From assembly GCA_963732155.1 (NCBI GenBank), contig CAVSYB010000012.1, forward strand, positions 124,001 through 188,000: a DNA stretch of 64,000 nt, written 5' to 3'. The notes under the pieces are model-generated. The model did not search any database. It saw only the letters and a program-made list of their open reading frames with translations, and was not told where the DNA came from. Origin of the DNA: Roseiarcus sp963732155 (GTDB lineage: Bacteria > Pseudomonadota > Alphaproteobacteria > Rhizobiales > Beijerinckiaceae). Positions within the stretch are counted from its first letter, which is position 1; each line of letters begins with the position of its first letter. Shown piece by piece: positions 24,327 through 35,056 of the stretch. Position numbers and translations under genes: made by a program.

Positions 24327-24857
24327 ATGTCAACTCAGCCGGCGCCCTTGGGCGCCGAGCATCAGGTTTCGCTCGGCCGCCATTCCTATCTCATTCGGCC
24401 GCTGCGCAGCGCCGACGAGCCCGCGCTCGTCACCATGTTTTCGCGATCCTCGCCCGAAGACGTCCGCCTGCGCTGTCTCGGCGCGATCAAGGATTTTCCT
24501 CACCTGTCGGCGGCCCGTCTCGCCCATATCGACAGCGACAAGGAGATTGCGCTGGCGGCGGTCGACGCCGAAAGCGCCGAGCCGCAAGAGATCGTCGGCG
24601 TCGTTCATTTGATCGACCAGCCCGACGAGCCGGGCGCCGCCGAATTCGACATCATGGTGCGAACCGATTTGAAGGGCCACGGCGTCGGCTTCCAGTTGAT
24701 GAACGACATTCTGGCCCTGGCGCGCCAGCGCGACCTCAAGCGCATTGTCGGCTACGTCCTGTGGGAGAACCAACCGATGCTGCAGATGGCCGGAGAACTC
24801 GGCTTCACCAGCGAGCATATCGAGCCCGGCACGGTCCGCGTCACCGCGCTGCTCTGA
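24327..24857 (+). CDS. GNAT-family N-acetyltransferase
   Basis: A 176-residue acetyltransferase. It starts MSTQPAPLG; a GTG nine bases upstream is an alternative. An N-terminal strand (YLIRPLRSADEPALVTMFSRSSPEDVRLRCLGAIKDF) is followed by the acetyl-CoA-binding segment MVRTDLKGHGVGFQLMNDILALAR (R/Q-x-x-G-x-G/A pattern: K-G-H-G-V-G). It resembles the stand-alone Pat-like GNAT domains that modify lysines in acyl-CoA synthetases, but the substrate is only a guess. It is followed 45 bp downstream by the kinase-ATPase fusion gene, so an operon is likely. Confidence 0.85.
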   Translation: MSTQPAPLGAEHQVSLGRHSYLIRPLRSADEPALVTMFSRSSPEDVRLRCLGAIKDFPHLSAARLAHIDSDKEIALAAVDAESAEPQEIVGVVHLIDQPDEPGAAEFDIMVRTDLKGHGVGFQLMNDILALARQRDLKRIVGYVLWENQPMLQMAGELGFTSEHIEPGTVRVTALL

Positions 24858-24902
24858 CCGGCGCGGCTGGCGGTCCGGACGAAGGCGATGCAAGGGACGC
24901 CG

Positions 24903-26522
24903 ATGGGGGAGAGCGGACGCGCGCCACAATCCTCGACCGTCGTGGATCAAGCGGAAGTGTTTGGCCTGCTCGGCGATCCCGCGACGTTCGGGCTGAGCGC
25001 GCCGGTGCGGCGCATCGACACCCACGGCGCCGCGGTGTTCCTCGCCGGAGACGACGCCTACAAGGTCAAGCGCGCCGTGCGCTTCCCGTTCATGGATTTC
25101 TCGACGCTCGAAAAACGGCGCGTCGCCTGCGAGGCGGAGATCGCGGTCAACCGGCCGAACGCGCCCGGCGTCTATCTTGGCGTCACGCCGATCGCACGCA
25201 TGGGCGCCGGCCTCAGCCTCGGCGGCGCCGGCGAGGTCGTCGAATGGGCGGTGCATATGCGGCGGTTCGACGAGGAGGCGACGCTTGATCGTCTCGCGGA
25301 CCGGCAGGCGCTGCCGCTCGAGCTGATCGCGAAACTGGCGTCGGTGATCCTTCTCTCGCACGAGCGGGCGCCTTTGCGGGACGGCGAGTCGGCGACCCGC
25401 GCGTTGGAGCGCTATCTCGATCAGAACGACGAGGCGTTCGCGGCGCGTCCCGATCTTTTCGATCCCGGCAGAGCGCGCCAGCTGGCGGTCGACGCGCGGG
25501 CGAGCCTGGCGGCATGCCGGCCTCTGCTCGTCGAACGCGGCAAGGCCGGTTGGGTGCGCCGCTGCCACGGCGATCTGCATTTGCGCAATATCGCGCTGAT
25601 CGACGGCGAGCCGGTGCTGTTCGACGCCGTGGAGTTCGATGACGCGATTGCGAGCGGCGACGTGCTTTACGACCTCGCCTTCCTGCTGATGGACCTCGAA
25701 GAACGGGGACTTCGGCGCGCCGGCAATCTACTCCTCAACCGCTACCTCTGGGAAAGCGACGAGGCGCAGCTTTCCGGCCTCGCCGCCTTGCCTGTTTTTC
25801 TGAGTATCCGCTCGGCGATCCGCGCCAAAGTCGTCGCGGCCGGCCTCGATCATCTGCACGGCGCGGCGCGCGATCGCGCGGGCGCGGAAGCGCGCCGGTA
25901 TTTCTGGTTCGCCGAAGCGTTTTTGACGCCCGTTGCGGTCCGCCTGCTGGCGGTCGGCGGCCTGTCGGGCACCGGCAAGAGCACGCTGGCGTCCGACCTT
26001 GCGGCCTGCCTCGGGCGAGCCCCGGGCGCCGTTCACTTGCGCAGCGACATTGAGCGCAAGAGACTGTTCAACGTTGCGGAAACCGCCAAGCTGCCGGCCC
26101 CCGCCTATGGCGCGCCGGTGAACGAAGAAGTCTACGAGCGCCTGCGCCGCAAAGCGGCGCTGGCGCTGCGCGCCGGGCAAAGCGTCGTCCTCGACGCCGT
26201 CCATTCGCGCGCCGAGGAGCGCGGGGCGGTCGAAGGCGTCGCAAGCGAGGTCAGCGCGACGTTCGACGGGCTGTGGCTGGAGGCGCCTCTGTCGGTCCGG
26301 CTCGACCGCGTCGGCCATCGGGAGGCCGACGCCTCCGACGCCGACGTCGCCGTCGCGGCGGCGCAGGCGGCGCCGACCGGCGGCGCCATGACCTGGCGCC
26401 GGCTCGATGCGTCGGGCGATCCGCGCGCGACTTTCGCGGCGGCCTGCGCGCTGCTCGGGTTGCCGCAAGCGACGGGCGATCGTCGCGCGTCGTCCGGCCC
26501 CGGCGGCAGCCCCGGTCAATGA
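24903..26522 (+). CDS. Aminoglycoside-phosphotransferase-like domain fused to an AAA/zeta-type kinase domain
   Basis: A 539-residue two-domain protein. Residues 1 to about 330 are an APH/choline-kinase-like domain with the catalytic block CHGDLHLRNI (H-G-D...N) and DAVEFDDAI (metal-binding Asp). From about 340 a P-loop kinase domain begins with GLSGTGKST (Walker A) and continues with HLRSDIERKRLF and VVLDAVHSRAEER. This fusion family is common near universal stress proteins in proteobacteria; the phosphorylated substrate is unknown. The ATG at 24903 has AAGGGA five bases upstream; an ATG at 24888 is also in frame. The 3' end overlaps that of the converging usp gene by 7 bp. Confidence 0.85.
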   Translation: MGESGRAPQSSTVVDQAEVFGLLGDPATFGLSAPVRRIDTHGAAVFLAGDDAYKVKRAVRFPFMDFSTLEKRRVACEAEIAVNRPNAPGVYLGVTPIARMGAGLSLGGAGEVVEWAVHMRRFDEEATLDRLADRQALPLELIAKLASVILLSHERAPLRDGESATRALERYLDQNDEAFAARPDLFDPGRARQLAVDARASLAACRPLLVERGKAGWVRRCHGDLHLRNIALIDGEPVLFDAVEFDDAIASGDVLYDLAFLLMDLEERGLRRAGNLLLNRYLWESDEAQLSGLAALPVFLSIRSAIRAKVVAAGLDHLHGAARDRAGAEARRYFWFAEAFLTPVAVRLLAVGGLSGTGKSTLASDLAACLGRAPGAVHLRSDIERKRLFNVAETAKLPAPAYGAPVNEEVYERLRRKAALALRAGQSVVLDAVHSRAEERGAVEGVASEVSATFDGLWLEAPLSVRLDRVGHREADASDADVAVAAAQAAPTGGAMTWRRLDASGDPRATFAAACALLGLPQATGDRRASSGPGGSPGQ

Positions 26523-27352
26523 GCCATCAGGATCGGAATTTCCGAGGTCGCCAGCATTTCGCGCGTCGCCCCGCCCAAAATCCATTCGCGAAACCTCGAA
26601 TGGCCGTAGGCGCCCATCACGATGAGGTCGGCCGACGACTTGCGCGCCTCGTCCATCAACGCCTGCGCGACCGTCCTGTCGCCCGCCTCGATGGCGAGGA
26701 CTTCGACATTCACGCCATGGCGATCGAGATGGGCGGCGATGTCGACCGCCGCTTCGCCCTCGCCGCCCTCCCCGTCGACCGTCACGATGCGCGTGTTCGT
26801 CGCGCGCTTCAGGAACGGCAGCGCCTCGGCGGCCGCCCGCGCCGATTCGCGCGTATCCTCCCAGGCGACGACGACGGCGTAGGTCTCTTCCCGCGCCTTG
26901 GCGCCCGGCGGGACCACATAGACCGCGTGACCGGCGCCGAACAAGGCCGCTTCAAGCAGGTTGTCGGCGACGGCCGTGTCGCCGCCTCGATAGGGCGCGC
27001 TGGCGACGAACAAGTCCGCCCATCGCGCCTCCGAGACGCCCAGCCTCGGAATATCGCTGGCCTGCGCCGCAAGGCGGCGGACCTCGTTGGGCGCGTCGAT
27101 CCGCCGGAAGCGCTCCTTGAGGCGGGCGAGGACGTTCTCGCCTTCGACCCGGGCTTGCTCCTCCAGCTCGACGACCGCCTGCATCGCCGAAAAACCGGGC
27201 TCGCCGGCGAAGGCCGCGGCGTATTCGGGCAGCGCGTTGGCGTAAAGGCCGGTCAGGTGCGCGCCGAAGCGAACGGCGATCGATTCGGCATGCGCCAATC
27301 GAACCTCGTCTTCATCGCTTCCGTCGAGATGGACCATCAAATCCTTGAACAT
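26516..27352 (-). CDS. Universal stress protein, tandem Usp domains
   Basis: A 278-residue protein with two UspA domains. The second carries the ATP-binding pattern G-x2-G-x9-G-(S/T) in GAYGHSRFREWILGGATREM; the first lacks it. In this family Usp proteins bind ATP or are phosphorylated and promote survival under oxygen, energy or oxidative stress. An FNR/FixK-type box lies about 68 bp upstream, placed for a class II promoter, matching the hypoxia control known for many usp genes. It converges on the kinase-ATPase gene. Confidence 0.93.
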   Translation of the reverse strand: MFKDLMVHLDGSDEDEVRLAHAESIAVRFGAHLTGLYANALPEYAAAFAGEPGFSAMQAVVELEEQARVEGENVLARLKERFRRIDAPNEVRRLAAQASDIPRLGVSEARWADLFVASAPYRGGDTAVADNLLEAALFGAGHAVYVVPPGAKAREETYAVVVAWEDTRESARAAAEALPFLKRATNTRIVTVDGEGGEGEAAVDIAAHLDRHGVNVEVLAIEAGDRTVAQALMDEARKSSADLIVMGAYGHSRFREWILGGATREMLATSEIPILMAH

Positions 27353-27413
27353 GTCAAAATCCCGCTGGGTTGACGGCGCCTCGCAACTTCAGGCCGCGGG
27401 GGGCGCGGCGGCA

Positions 27414-27427
27414 TTGATCCACCGCAA
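27414..27427 (-). promoter_or_regulatory. FNR/FixK-like box upstream of the universal stress protein gene
   Basis: TTGAT-CCAC-CGCAA; on the usp strand it reads TTGCG-GTGG-ATCAA, one base different from the box before the GNAT gene. Its centre lies 68.5 bp before the ATG, giving a leader of about 27 bases. Confidence 0.58.
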
Positions 27428-27474
27428 GCGCCGCCCTTCGCGCCGAACCGCGTCCCGCGGCGAGGGGCGCGCGC

Positions 27475-28890
27475 TCAGTTGCGATTGTAAACATCCTCGA
27501 TGCGGACGATGTCGTCCTCGCCGAGATAGGAGCCGGTCTGCACCTCGATCAGCTCCAGATTGATCTTGCCCGGATTGGCCAGCCGGTGTTCGCAGCCGAT
27601 CGGCAGGTAGATCGATTCGTTCTCATGGACGTGACGGGTTTCGCCGTTGAGGCTGACTTCCGCCGTGCCATGCACGACGATCCAGTGCTCCGCCCGATGA
27701 AAATGCTTTTGCAGCGAGAGGCGACCGCCCGGCTTCACGACGATGCGCTTGACCTGATAGCGGGCGCCCGCGTCGATCCCCTGAAAATAGCCCCAGGGCC
27801 GGTAGGAGCGCTTGTGCTCGGTCGCCTCGGGATGCTTGGCCGCCTTGAGCTGGTCGACCAGTTCCTTGATCTTGTCGGCCCGATGAGCGTCGGCGACGAG
27901 GACCGCGTCCGGGGTCGTCACGACGATGACGTTGTCGAGCCCGACCACCGCCGTCAGCTGATCGCTCGAGCGCACCAGCGTATTGCGGCAGTCGAGCACG
28001 ACCGCCCGGCCGCGCAGGCTGTTGCCGTCGGCGTCATGCTCGCTGAGGCGCCAGATCGTCGACCACAGGCCGACGTCCGACCACCCGACCTTGGCGACGA
28101 TCACGGCGGCTTTATCCGTGCGCTCCATGACGGCGTAGTCGATCGATTTCTTCGGGGATTTCGCAAAGCTGTCCGCGTCAAGCACCTGGAAGCCAAGGTC
28201 GGGGCGCGCGTTTTCGACGGCGCTGGTCGCGGCGCTGGCGATTTCCGGTTCGAACCGGTTCAACTCCGCCAGCATGACGTCGGCGCGAAAAACGAAATTG
28301 CCGGAATTCCAGAGATAGCCGTCCTCGACGAGCCGGCGCGCCTTGGCCGCGTCCGGCTTTTCGACAAACGCGGCGACCTTGCGCGCGTCGCCGGCCGCAT
28401 CGATGGGATCGCCGGCGCGTATGTAGCCGTAGCCGGTGGCCGGATGATCGGGCTTGATGCCGAAGGTGACGATAAACCCGGCCGCGGCGGCCTCGCCGGC
28501 GTCCCGGCACAACCTCGCAAAAAGCTGACCCTCGCTGAAGACGTGATCGGCGGCGAGCACGGCGACGATCGTCGACGGGTCGGACCGCGCCGCCAAATTC
28601 GCGGCGACGGCGACCGCCGGCCCGCTGTCGCGGCGCGTCGGCTCGAGCACGATCGTCGCCTTGGCGCCGATCTCCTCCAGTTGCTCGGCGACGAGAAACC
28701 GGTAGCGCGTGCTGGTGAGAATGAGCGGCTCGGCGAAAACCGCGCTGTCGCCGAGCAAGGCGACGATCATCTGGAACGTCGACCGTTCGCCGACCAGTGA
28801 ATTGAATTGCTTGGGCCGGCTCTCGCGGGATTCGGGCCAGACGCGGGTGCCCGAGCCGCCGCACATGATCACCGGAAGAATTTTCGTCAT
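27475..28890 (-). CDS. manC: Mannose-1-phosphate guanylyltransferase / mannose-6-phosphate isomerase
   Basis: A 471-residue bifunctional enzyme making GDP-mannose for polysaccharide synthesis. The N-terminal nucleotidyltransferase domain (1 to about 330) has the pyrophosphorylase signature GGSGTRVWPESRESRPKQF at 12-30 and the FVEKPD motif. The C-terminal cupin isomerase domain has the zinc-binding QKHFHRAEHW and the KPGGRLSLQ lead-in. Length and order are those of type II phosphomannose isomerases (ManC/AlgA/XanB). No other polysaccharide gene is adjacent, so it probably serves a pathway encoded elsewhere. A 121-bp gap containing the usp box separates it from usp. Confidence 0.95.
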   Translation of the reverse strand: MTKILPVIMCGGSGTRVWPESRESRPKQFNSLVGERSTFQMIVALLGDSAVFAEPLILTSTRYRFLVAEQLEEIGAKATIVLEPTRRDSGPAVAVAANLAARSDPSTIVAVLAADHVFSEGQLFARLCRDAGEAAAAGFIVTFGIKPDHPATGYGYIRAGDPIDAAGDARKVAAFVEKPDAAKARRLVEDGYLWNSGNFVFRADVMLAELNRFEPEIASAATSAVENARPDLGFQVLDADSFAKSPKKSIDYAVMERTDKAAVIVAKVGWSDVGLWSTIWRLSEHDADGNSLRGRAVVLDCRNTLVRSSDQLTAVVGLDNVIVVTTPDAVLVADAHRADKIKELVDQLKAAKHPEATEHKRSYRPWGYFQGIDAGARYQVKRIVVKPGGRLSLQKHFHRAEHWIVVHGTAEVSLNGETRHVHENESIYLPIGCEHRLANPGKINLELIEVQTGSYLGEDDIVRIEDVYNRN

Positions 28891-29041
28891 ATTCGCCTCA
28901 AATCCACGCCGCCGGCGGACCGCCGCAAGCGAACCCGCGATTCACCGTTCCGGCGGCCCTGGGCAGGAGGGCTACCATTGTGTCGGCATGGCTGGAAGTC
29001 AAAAACGCGCCGGGCGAACGGCGCCGAGCAGGCCGGCGCTC

Positions 29042-30337
29042 TCAGCCCCGCGGGCGCGTGAACGGCAAGGCGCCGAGGCCGGCGAAGCGGGCTCGGCCGC
29101 CGAGCTCTTCCTCGATCCGAAGAACCTCGTTCCATTTCGCCATGCGCTCCGAGCGGGCGAACGAGCCGACTTTCAACTGACCGGCGTCCCAGCCGACCGC
29201 GAGATGGGCGATCGAGACGTCCTCCGTCTCGCCCGATCGCGCCGAGACGATCGTGCCGAAGCCGGCCCGGCGGCCCGCTTCGAGCGCCCAGCCCGCCTCG
29301 CTGACCGTTCCCGCCTGATTGACCTTCACCAAAACGGCGTTGACGGCCTTGTCCCTGGCCGCCGCCTCGACGAGCGCGGCGTTGGTGACCAGATAGTCGT
29401 CGCCGATCACCTGCATGCGGTCGCCGACCGCGGCGGTGAAGCGCGTCAGACCCAAAGCGTCGTCTTCGGCGAACGGGTCTTCGATCGAAAGGATAGGATA
29501 GCGCCGGGCCCAGCCGAGGAGATAGTCCGCCATGCCATCGCGATCGAGTTCGCGCCCTTCGAGGCCGAGCCTGTAACGTCCGTCGCGGCCGAATTCCGAG
29601 GCGGCGACGTCGAGGGAAATCGCCGCCTCGCGCCCTGGCGTGTAGCCCGCCCGCTCGATCGCCCGCAGCAGCGTATCCAGCGCTTCCTCGTTCGAAGAGA
29701 ACGCCGGCCACCAGCCGCCTTCGTCGGCGACTCCTTGCAAGAGCCCGCGGTCGGCCATGATCGCGCCCGCCGCGCGATAGATCTCGGCCGTGACTTCGAG
29801 CGCTTCGGCGAAGCAGGTCGCCTGCGGCGCCATCACCATGAAGTCCTGGATGTCGACGCGGCGGCCGGCATGCGCGCCGCCGCCGAATATCTGGATTTCA
29901 GGCAGCGGTATCCTGACCTCGCCGTCGCCAGCAAGATGGCGCCACAGCGGCAGCCCCCGGCTCGCCGCCGCAGCGCGCAGCGCCGCGAGCGAAACCGCGA
30001 CGGTGGCGTTACCCCCGAGCCGCTGCTTGTTGGGCGTGCCGTCGAGGGCGATGAGCGCGGCGTCGATCGCCGGCTGATCGAACGGATCGAGGCCCAGGAT
30101 CGCCGGCGCGATCTCGTCGCGCACGCTGGCGAGCGCGCCCTGGACGTCGAGGCCGCCGAATCGCGCGCCGCCGTCGCGCCGGTCGACGGCCTCGCGCGTC
30201 CCCCGCGAGGCGCCGGCCGGCGCCACGCCGCGCCCAAAGGCGCCGTCGCTCAGACGAATTTCGACCTCGACGGTCGGGCGGCCGCGCGAATCCCAAATTC
30301 GGCGGCCGCGAACGGATTGAATGGCGGGATCGGTCAT
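29042..30337 (-). CDS. Enolase paralogue lacking a conserved active-site histidine
   Basis: A 431-residue enolase-fold protein. The N-terminal WDSRGRPTVEVEI motif, His156, Glu206 (ADEGG), metal ligands Asp243, Glu286 and Asp313, and lysines Lys338 and Lys389 are all present. However, the residue equivalent to E. coli His369 in the SHRSGETED loop is Ala366 (VSARSGETED), and the substrate loop PSGASTG reads PAGASRG. These changes argue against ordinary 2-phosphoglycerate dehydration and suggest a related substrate. GGAG precedes the ATG at 30337, which overlaps the kinase stop by 4 bp. It is the last gene of the LacI/ABC operon. The housekeeping enolase must lie elsewhere. Confidence 0.85.
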   Translation of the reverse strand: MTDPAIQSVRGRRIWDSRGRPTVEVEIRLSDGAFGRGVAPAGASRGTREAVDRRDGGARFGGLDVQGALASVRDEIAPAILGLDPFDQPAIDAALIALDGTPNKQRLGGNATVAVSLAALRAAAASRGLPLWRHLAGDGEVRIPLPEIQIFGGGAHAGRRVDIQDFMVMAPQATCFAEALEVTAEIYRAAGAIMADRGLLQGVADEGGWWPAFSSNEEALDTLLRAIERAGYTPGREAAISLDVAASEFGRDGRYRLGLEGRELDRDGMADYLLGWARRYPILSIEDPFAEDDALGLTRFTAAVGDRMQVIGDDYLVTNAALVEAAARDKAVNAVLVKVNQAGTVSEAGWALEAGRRAGFGTIVSARSGETEDVSIAHLAVGWDAGQLKVGSFARSERMAKWNEVLRIEEELGGRARFAGLGALPFTRPRG

Positions 30338-31326
30338 TGCGCGGCGCTCCAGAGATCGACGATAGCCGACAAGCGGCCGATGGGTTCGACGATCAGCGGT
30401 CGGGCGAAGCGGCGTATGGCGTCCTTCTCGTCGTCGCGCGTCAGATATTCGACCGGCGATTTCCCGTCGATCCTCGCCAGCAACAGCGCCGGCAGCAGCG
30501 CCGCCGCGCGCGCCTCGACCGCCTCGGGCGCTTCCCACGCCACGCCGTTTCGATAGGCCTGCGACAGCCGGCCGAACGCCTCGCAAAACGGGGCGCGGCT
30601 CACGCCGTGGCGGGCGCCTTTCAGCAGCAGATGGTTGAGGCAAAAAGCAAGATCGAACGCCGGCTCGCCGAACCAGGCGCATTCGGCGTCGAGGAACACC
30701 GGCCCGGCGGCGCCGTGAAGCATGTTCTTCGGGCTGACGTCGCCATGCACCAGCGCGCGCTTTTCAGCCAGCGTCCGGTCGGCGAGCCGATTCAGGCGGG
30801 CGGCCAGGTCCGGATGGGCGCGCGCCGTCGCGCGCAGATAGGGCTCGAGGCGAATCTGCTCGAACGTGGCGTCGTTGGCGAACGCCAACGGCAGCGCGGA
30901 GTCGGCGGCGCTGCGCGCATGGATGAGCGCGAGTTCGCGCCCGACCATTTCGGCAAAGTCCATGTCGACGGCCCCTTGCAGGAGTTCGGCCTTCCAGACC
31001 GGATAGTCCTGCGGCGGCAGATAGGTCATGGCGAACAGTCCGAGCCGGCTATCCTCGCCGAGAATCTGCGGCGCGGCGTTCGGCAGCCACTTGCCGACCG
31101 TCCTGATCCACGCCGCCTCCGCCGCATTGCGCTCGAGCGGCGCCTCCCACAGGGCGGCGACCTTCAGGCGGGCCAGCGCGCGCTTGACGCAAAACCGGCG
31201 GCTCGCGGTCTCGACGAGGCAGATGTCGGAGGACACGCCGCCGGCGAGCGGCGTCAGGTGGACCGCCTCGTCGGCGCCGACGAGATCGAGGCGGCGAAGC
31301 GCGGCGACGACCTCATCGGACTCCAT
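30334..31326 (-). CDS. APH-family small-molecule kinase
   Basis: A 330-residue aminoglycoside-phosphotransferase-fold kinase. The nucleotide-binding N-lobe has GGVSSDICLVET and the FCVKRA lysine. The catalytic loop is HGDVSPKN (His194, Asp196, Asn201), and Asp213 in FLDAECAW is the metal ligand. Such proteins phosphorylate small sugars or alcohols (methylthioribose, homoserine, choline and others). Placement between a cyclase-family hydrolase and an enolase-like protein, downstream of a ribose-type importer, points to a catabolic sugar-like kinase rather than drug resistance. It is translationally coupled to the enolase paralogue. Confidence 0.85.
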   Translation of the reverse strand: MESDEVVAALRRLDLVGADEAVHLTPLAGGVSSDICLVETASRRFCVKRALARLKVAALWEAPLERNAAEAAWIRTVGKWLPNAAPQILGEDSRLGLFAMTYLPPQDYPVWKAELLQGAVDMDFAEMVGRELALIHARSAADSALPLAFANDATFEQIRLEPYLRATARAHPDLAARLNRLADRTLAEKRALVHGDVSPKNMLHGAAGPVFLDAECAWFGEPAFDLAFCLNHLLLKGARHGVSRAPFCEAFGRLSQAYRNGVAWEAPEAVEARAAALLPALLLARIDGKSPVEYLTRDDEKDAIRRFARPLIVEPIGRLSAIVDLWSAAQ

Positions 31327-31415
31327 CGCGATCGTCCAGCAGCGGGGTGAAGGGCGTTGCGCGGCCCGCTTGACGACGCGGGCGGCTCGAAAGGACGCCG
31401 GATGGCGAGCAGCGC

Positions 31416-32375
31416 CTAGAGAACCGCCAGCGGATTGCCCGGCGAGCCGGTCGCCCCGACGATCGGCAACGGCGCGAATATGTAGACGAATTCATAGGCT
31501 TCCCGCTCCGCCAATCCGTCGAGCATCATCCCCTCGTGCAGGTAGATGCCGTGCTTCATGATGAGGTGCTGATGGCAAGGGTGGAACACTTCCGGGTCGA
31601 CCGGCGGCACGACGTCGACGGCGAAATTGTCCGCGCCGACGACGCAGACCTGCTTGTCGGCGAGCCAGCGCGCGGCCTCGAGGCCGAGGCCGGGCGCGCC
31701 GTCATAGAACGTGTCGATTTGGGTGTCCCAGCGCGACCCGTGTCCGGTGCGCACGAACGCCGCGTCGCCGGGCGCAATCGAATCCTCGGCGACCTTCTGC
31801 CGGTCGAGGCAGGCCTCGAGATCGGCGACCTTGATCTCCTCGCCGACGTCGAGCACGCGACCCTTCAGCCGCTGCACGTCGAACAGAATCCCGCGCGTGA
31901 AAAACGGCGGCGCGTTCTCGATGCCGAGCCTCTTCAGGCCATAGGGCGTCCACATGTCGCTGAGCCGGTTGCCGTTATAGAACAGCATGGCGGTTCGGTC
32001 GCCATTGGCCCCGCATTGGCAGCCGAGATGGCCGAGAGCGTCCATATGCGTGCCGATCTGGCCGATCTCGGTGCTGATGAACTCGTCGTTCCATATGGTG
32101 CGGCTGACCTCGCCATAGGGTCCCCCGGTCGGTCCGCCGGGCATGCGCAGAGCGAAGGCGCGCCCTGGCGCAAGCGGCATCCTCGCCCGGTAGGGGCGTC
32201 CGAGACTGACGATCTCGCCGGTCTTGATGAGACGACTCGCCGCGAGCGCCTTGGCGGGAGTCATGAGATTGCCGGCGCCGCGCTGATCCTCCGGCCCCCA
32301 GCGGGAAGCCTGCCAGTCCAGGCCGAGGGTTGGAATTTCGTCGGAATCGGCGGGCGCGCTTCGGCGCATCGTCAT
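31416..32375 (-). CDS. Cyclase-family (kynurenine formamidase-like) hydrolase
   Basis: A 319-residue protein of the metal-dependent cyclase family, whose known members hydrolyse amides or lactone-like rings. The family motif H-x-G-T-H-x-D-x-x-x-H appears as QIGTHMDALGH (Gln106, His110, Asp112, His116), so the first ligand is Gln, as in a subgroup of these proteins. A second conserved block, NFAVDVVPPVDPEVFHPCHQHLI, supplies the Glu and His residues. The ATG overlaps the permease stop by 4 bp. In this operon it may open a ring of the imported compound, such as a lactone; that is an inference. Confidence 0.85.
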   Translation of the reverse strand: MTMRRSAPADSDEIPTLGLDWQASRWGPEDQRGAGNLMTPAKALAASRLIKTGEIVSLGRPYRARMPLAPGRAFALRMPGGPTGGPYGEVSRTIWNDEFISTEIGQIGTHMDALGHLGCQCGANGDRTAMLFYNGNRLSDMWTPYGLKRLGIENAPPFFTRGILFDVQRLKGRVLDVGEEIKVADLEACLDRQKVAEDSIAPGDAAFVRTGHGSRWDTQIDTFYDGAPGLGLEAARWLADKQVCVVGADNFAVDVVPPVDPEVFHPCHQHLIMKHGIYLHEGMMLDGLAEREAYEFVYIFAPLPIVGATGSPGNPLAVL

Positions 32376-33417
32376 CGGCGGGGCTCCTGGGTTGGCTCGG
32401 TTCGCGCGATGGCGGCCGCGGCGGCTGCCCGATCGGCCTCGCTGCCGCGTTGCGTTCGCCTTTGCGCGGCCTGGACGGCGAGGCCGACGGCGAGAATGAG
32501 CATCGACCCGTTGAACAAAGGTTCGACGAAGAACGGGGCGCCGAGCTGGTTGAGCCCGGCCACCGTCACGGCGAGAACCGACACGGCGAGGACGGTCCCC
32601 CAGACGTTGACGCGGCCCGGCCTGACCGAGGTCGCCCCGAGCAGCGCGGCGGTGAAGGCCGGCAGCAGATATTCCTGGCCGACCGAACTCTGGCCGATCT
32701 GCAACTGGGATTGCAGCACGATTCCCGCGAAGGAGGCGAGCGTCCCCGCCGCGACGAAGCCCAGGGTCACGTAGCGTCTCGCCGAAATGCCGTTCAATTC
32801 CGCGGTGCGCGGGCTCGCGCCGAGCACATAGAGATAGCGGCCGAGCGGCAGATATTCGAACACGATCCACAGGCCGAGGCTGACGACCAGCGTGTAGAGC
32901 GCGGGCGCCGGCACGGGTCCGAGGCTGCCGGAGATGGCGAGGAACGGCGCCGGCAGATCGGCGAGCACCTGCTGGCCGCCGGTGTACCAGGCGTTGAGGC
33001 CGTAGAGCACGGTGCCGGTGCCGAGCGTCGCGATGAAGGAGTCGATCTTGACCCGCGTGACGAGGACGCCATTGACGAGGCCAACCAGCGCGCCCATGAA
33101 CAGCACGGCGATGACCGCCGCCCACCATGGCAGCCCCTCGCCTTGCAGCCCGATCGCCAGCACCTGCGAAATCCCGAGATTGAACCCCGCCGAAAGATCG
33201 AAATGATTGGCGGTCATCGGAATGAACACCGCCAACGCCAACAGCGCCTGCACCGATTTGTTGTTGAGGATCGACTTGATGTTGAAGAAAGTCGGGAAGG
33301 TGTCGGGCTTCAGCAGCGAAAAGACAATCAACAACAGGATCAGCAACACCAGCAGCCCCCAGACGGAGACGGCGCGCGTGATCGCGGGTCCGACGTAACG
33401 CTGCGAGTCGCTTTCGC

Positions 33418-33421
<4 letters not shown>
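32372..33421 (-). CDS. Ribose-type (RbsC/BPD_transp_2) ABC transporter permease
   Basis: A 349-residue membrane protein with about eight to ten hydrophobic segments, beginning AVSVWGLLVLLILLLIVFSLL. It shows the RbsC-family segment NHFDLSAGFNLGISQVLAIGL and the conserved loop LGASPRTAELNGISARRYV. It forms the channel of a carbohydrate importer together with the adjoining ATPase and binding protein. Both ends overlap neighbours by 4 bp, showing tight translational coupling. In this family substrates are pentoses, autoinducer-2, polyols and similar small molecules. Confidence 0.93.
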
Positions 33422-34962
<1,541 letters not shown>

Positions 34963-35017
34963 CCCCGGCGCGCCTCTCCCGTGGGCGGCGCGCCCGGCGC
35001 CGCCTCAATGCCGAAAT

Positions 35018-35045
35018 GGCCGGCCGGCGCGCGCGCCAACCGGCC
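35018..35045 (-). repeat. GC-rich hairpin between binding-protein and ATPase genes
   Basis: Arms GGCCGG (35018-35023) and CCGGCC (35040-35045) flank a GCGC-rich loop in the 94-bp gap. There is no T-tract. It may stabilise the upstream binding-protein message or attenuate transcription. Confidence 0.35.
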
Positions 35046-35056
35046 GATGGCGCAGA

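Noticed and set aside
30334..31326. APH-family gene considered as an antibiotic-resistance determinant
   Set aside because: It is embedded in and coupled to a sugar-type uptake operon and has no mobile-element context; a catabolic kinase is more likely.
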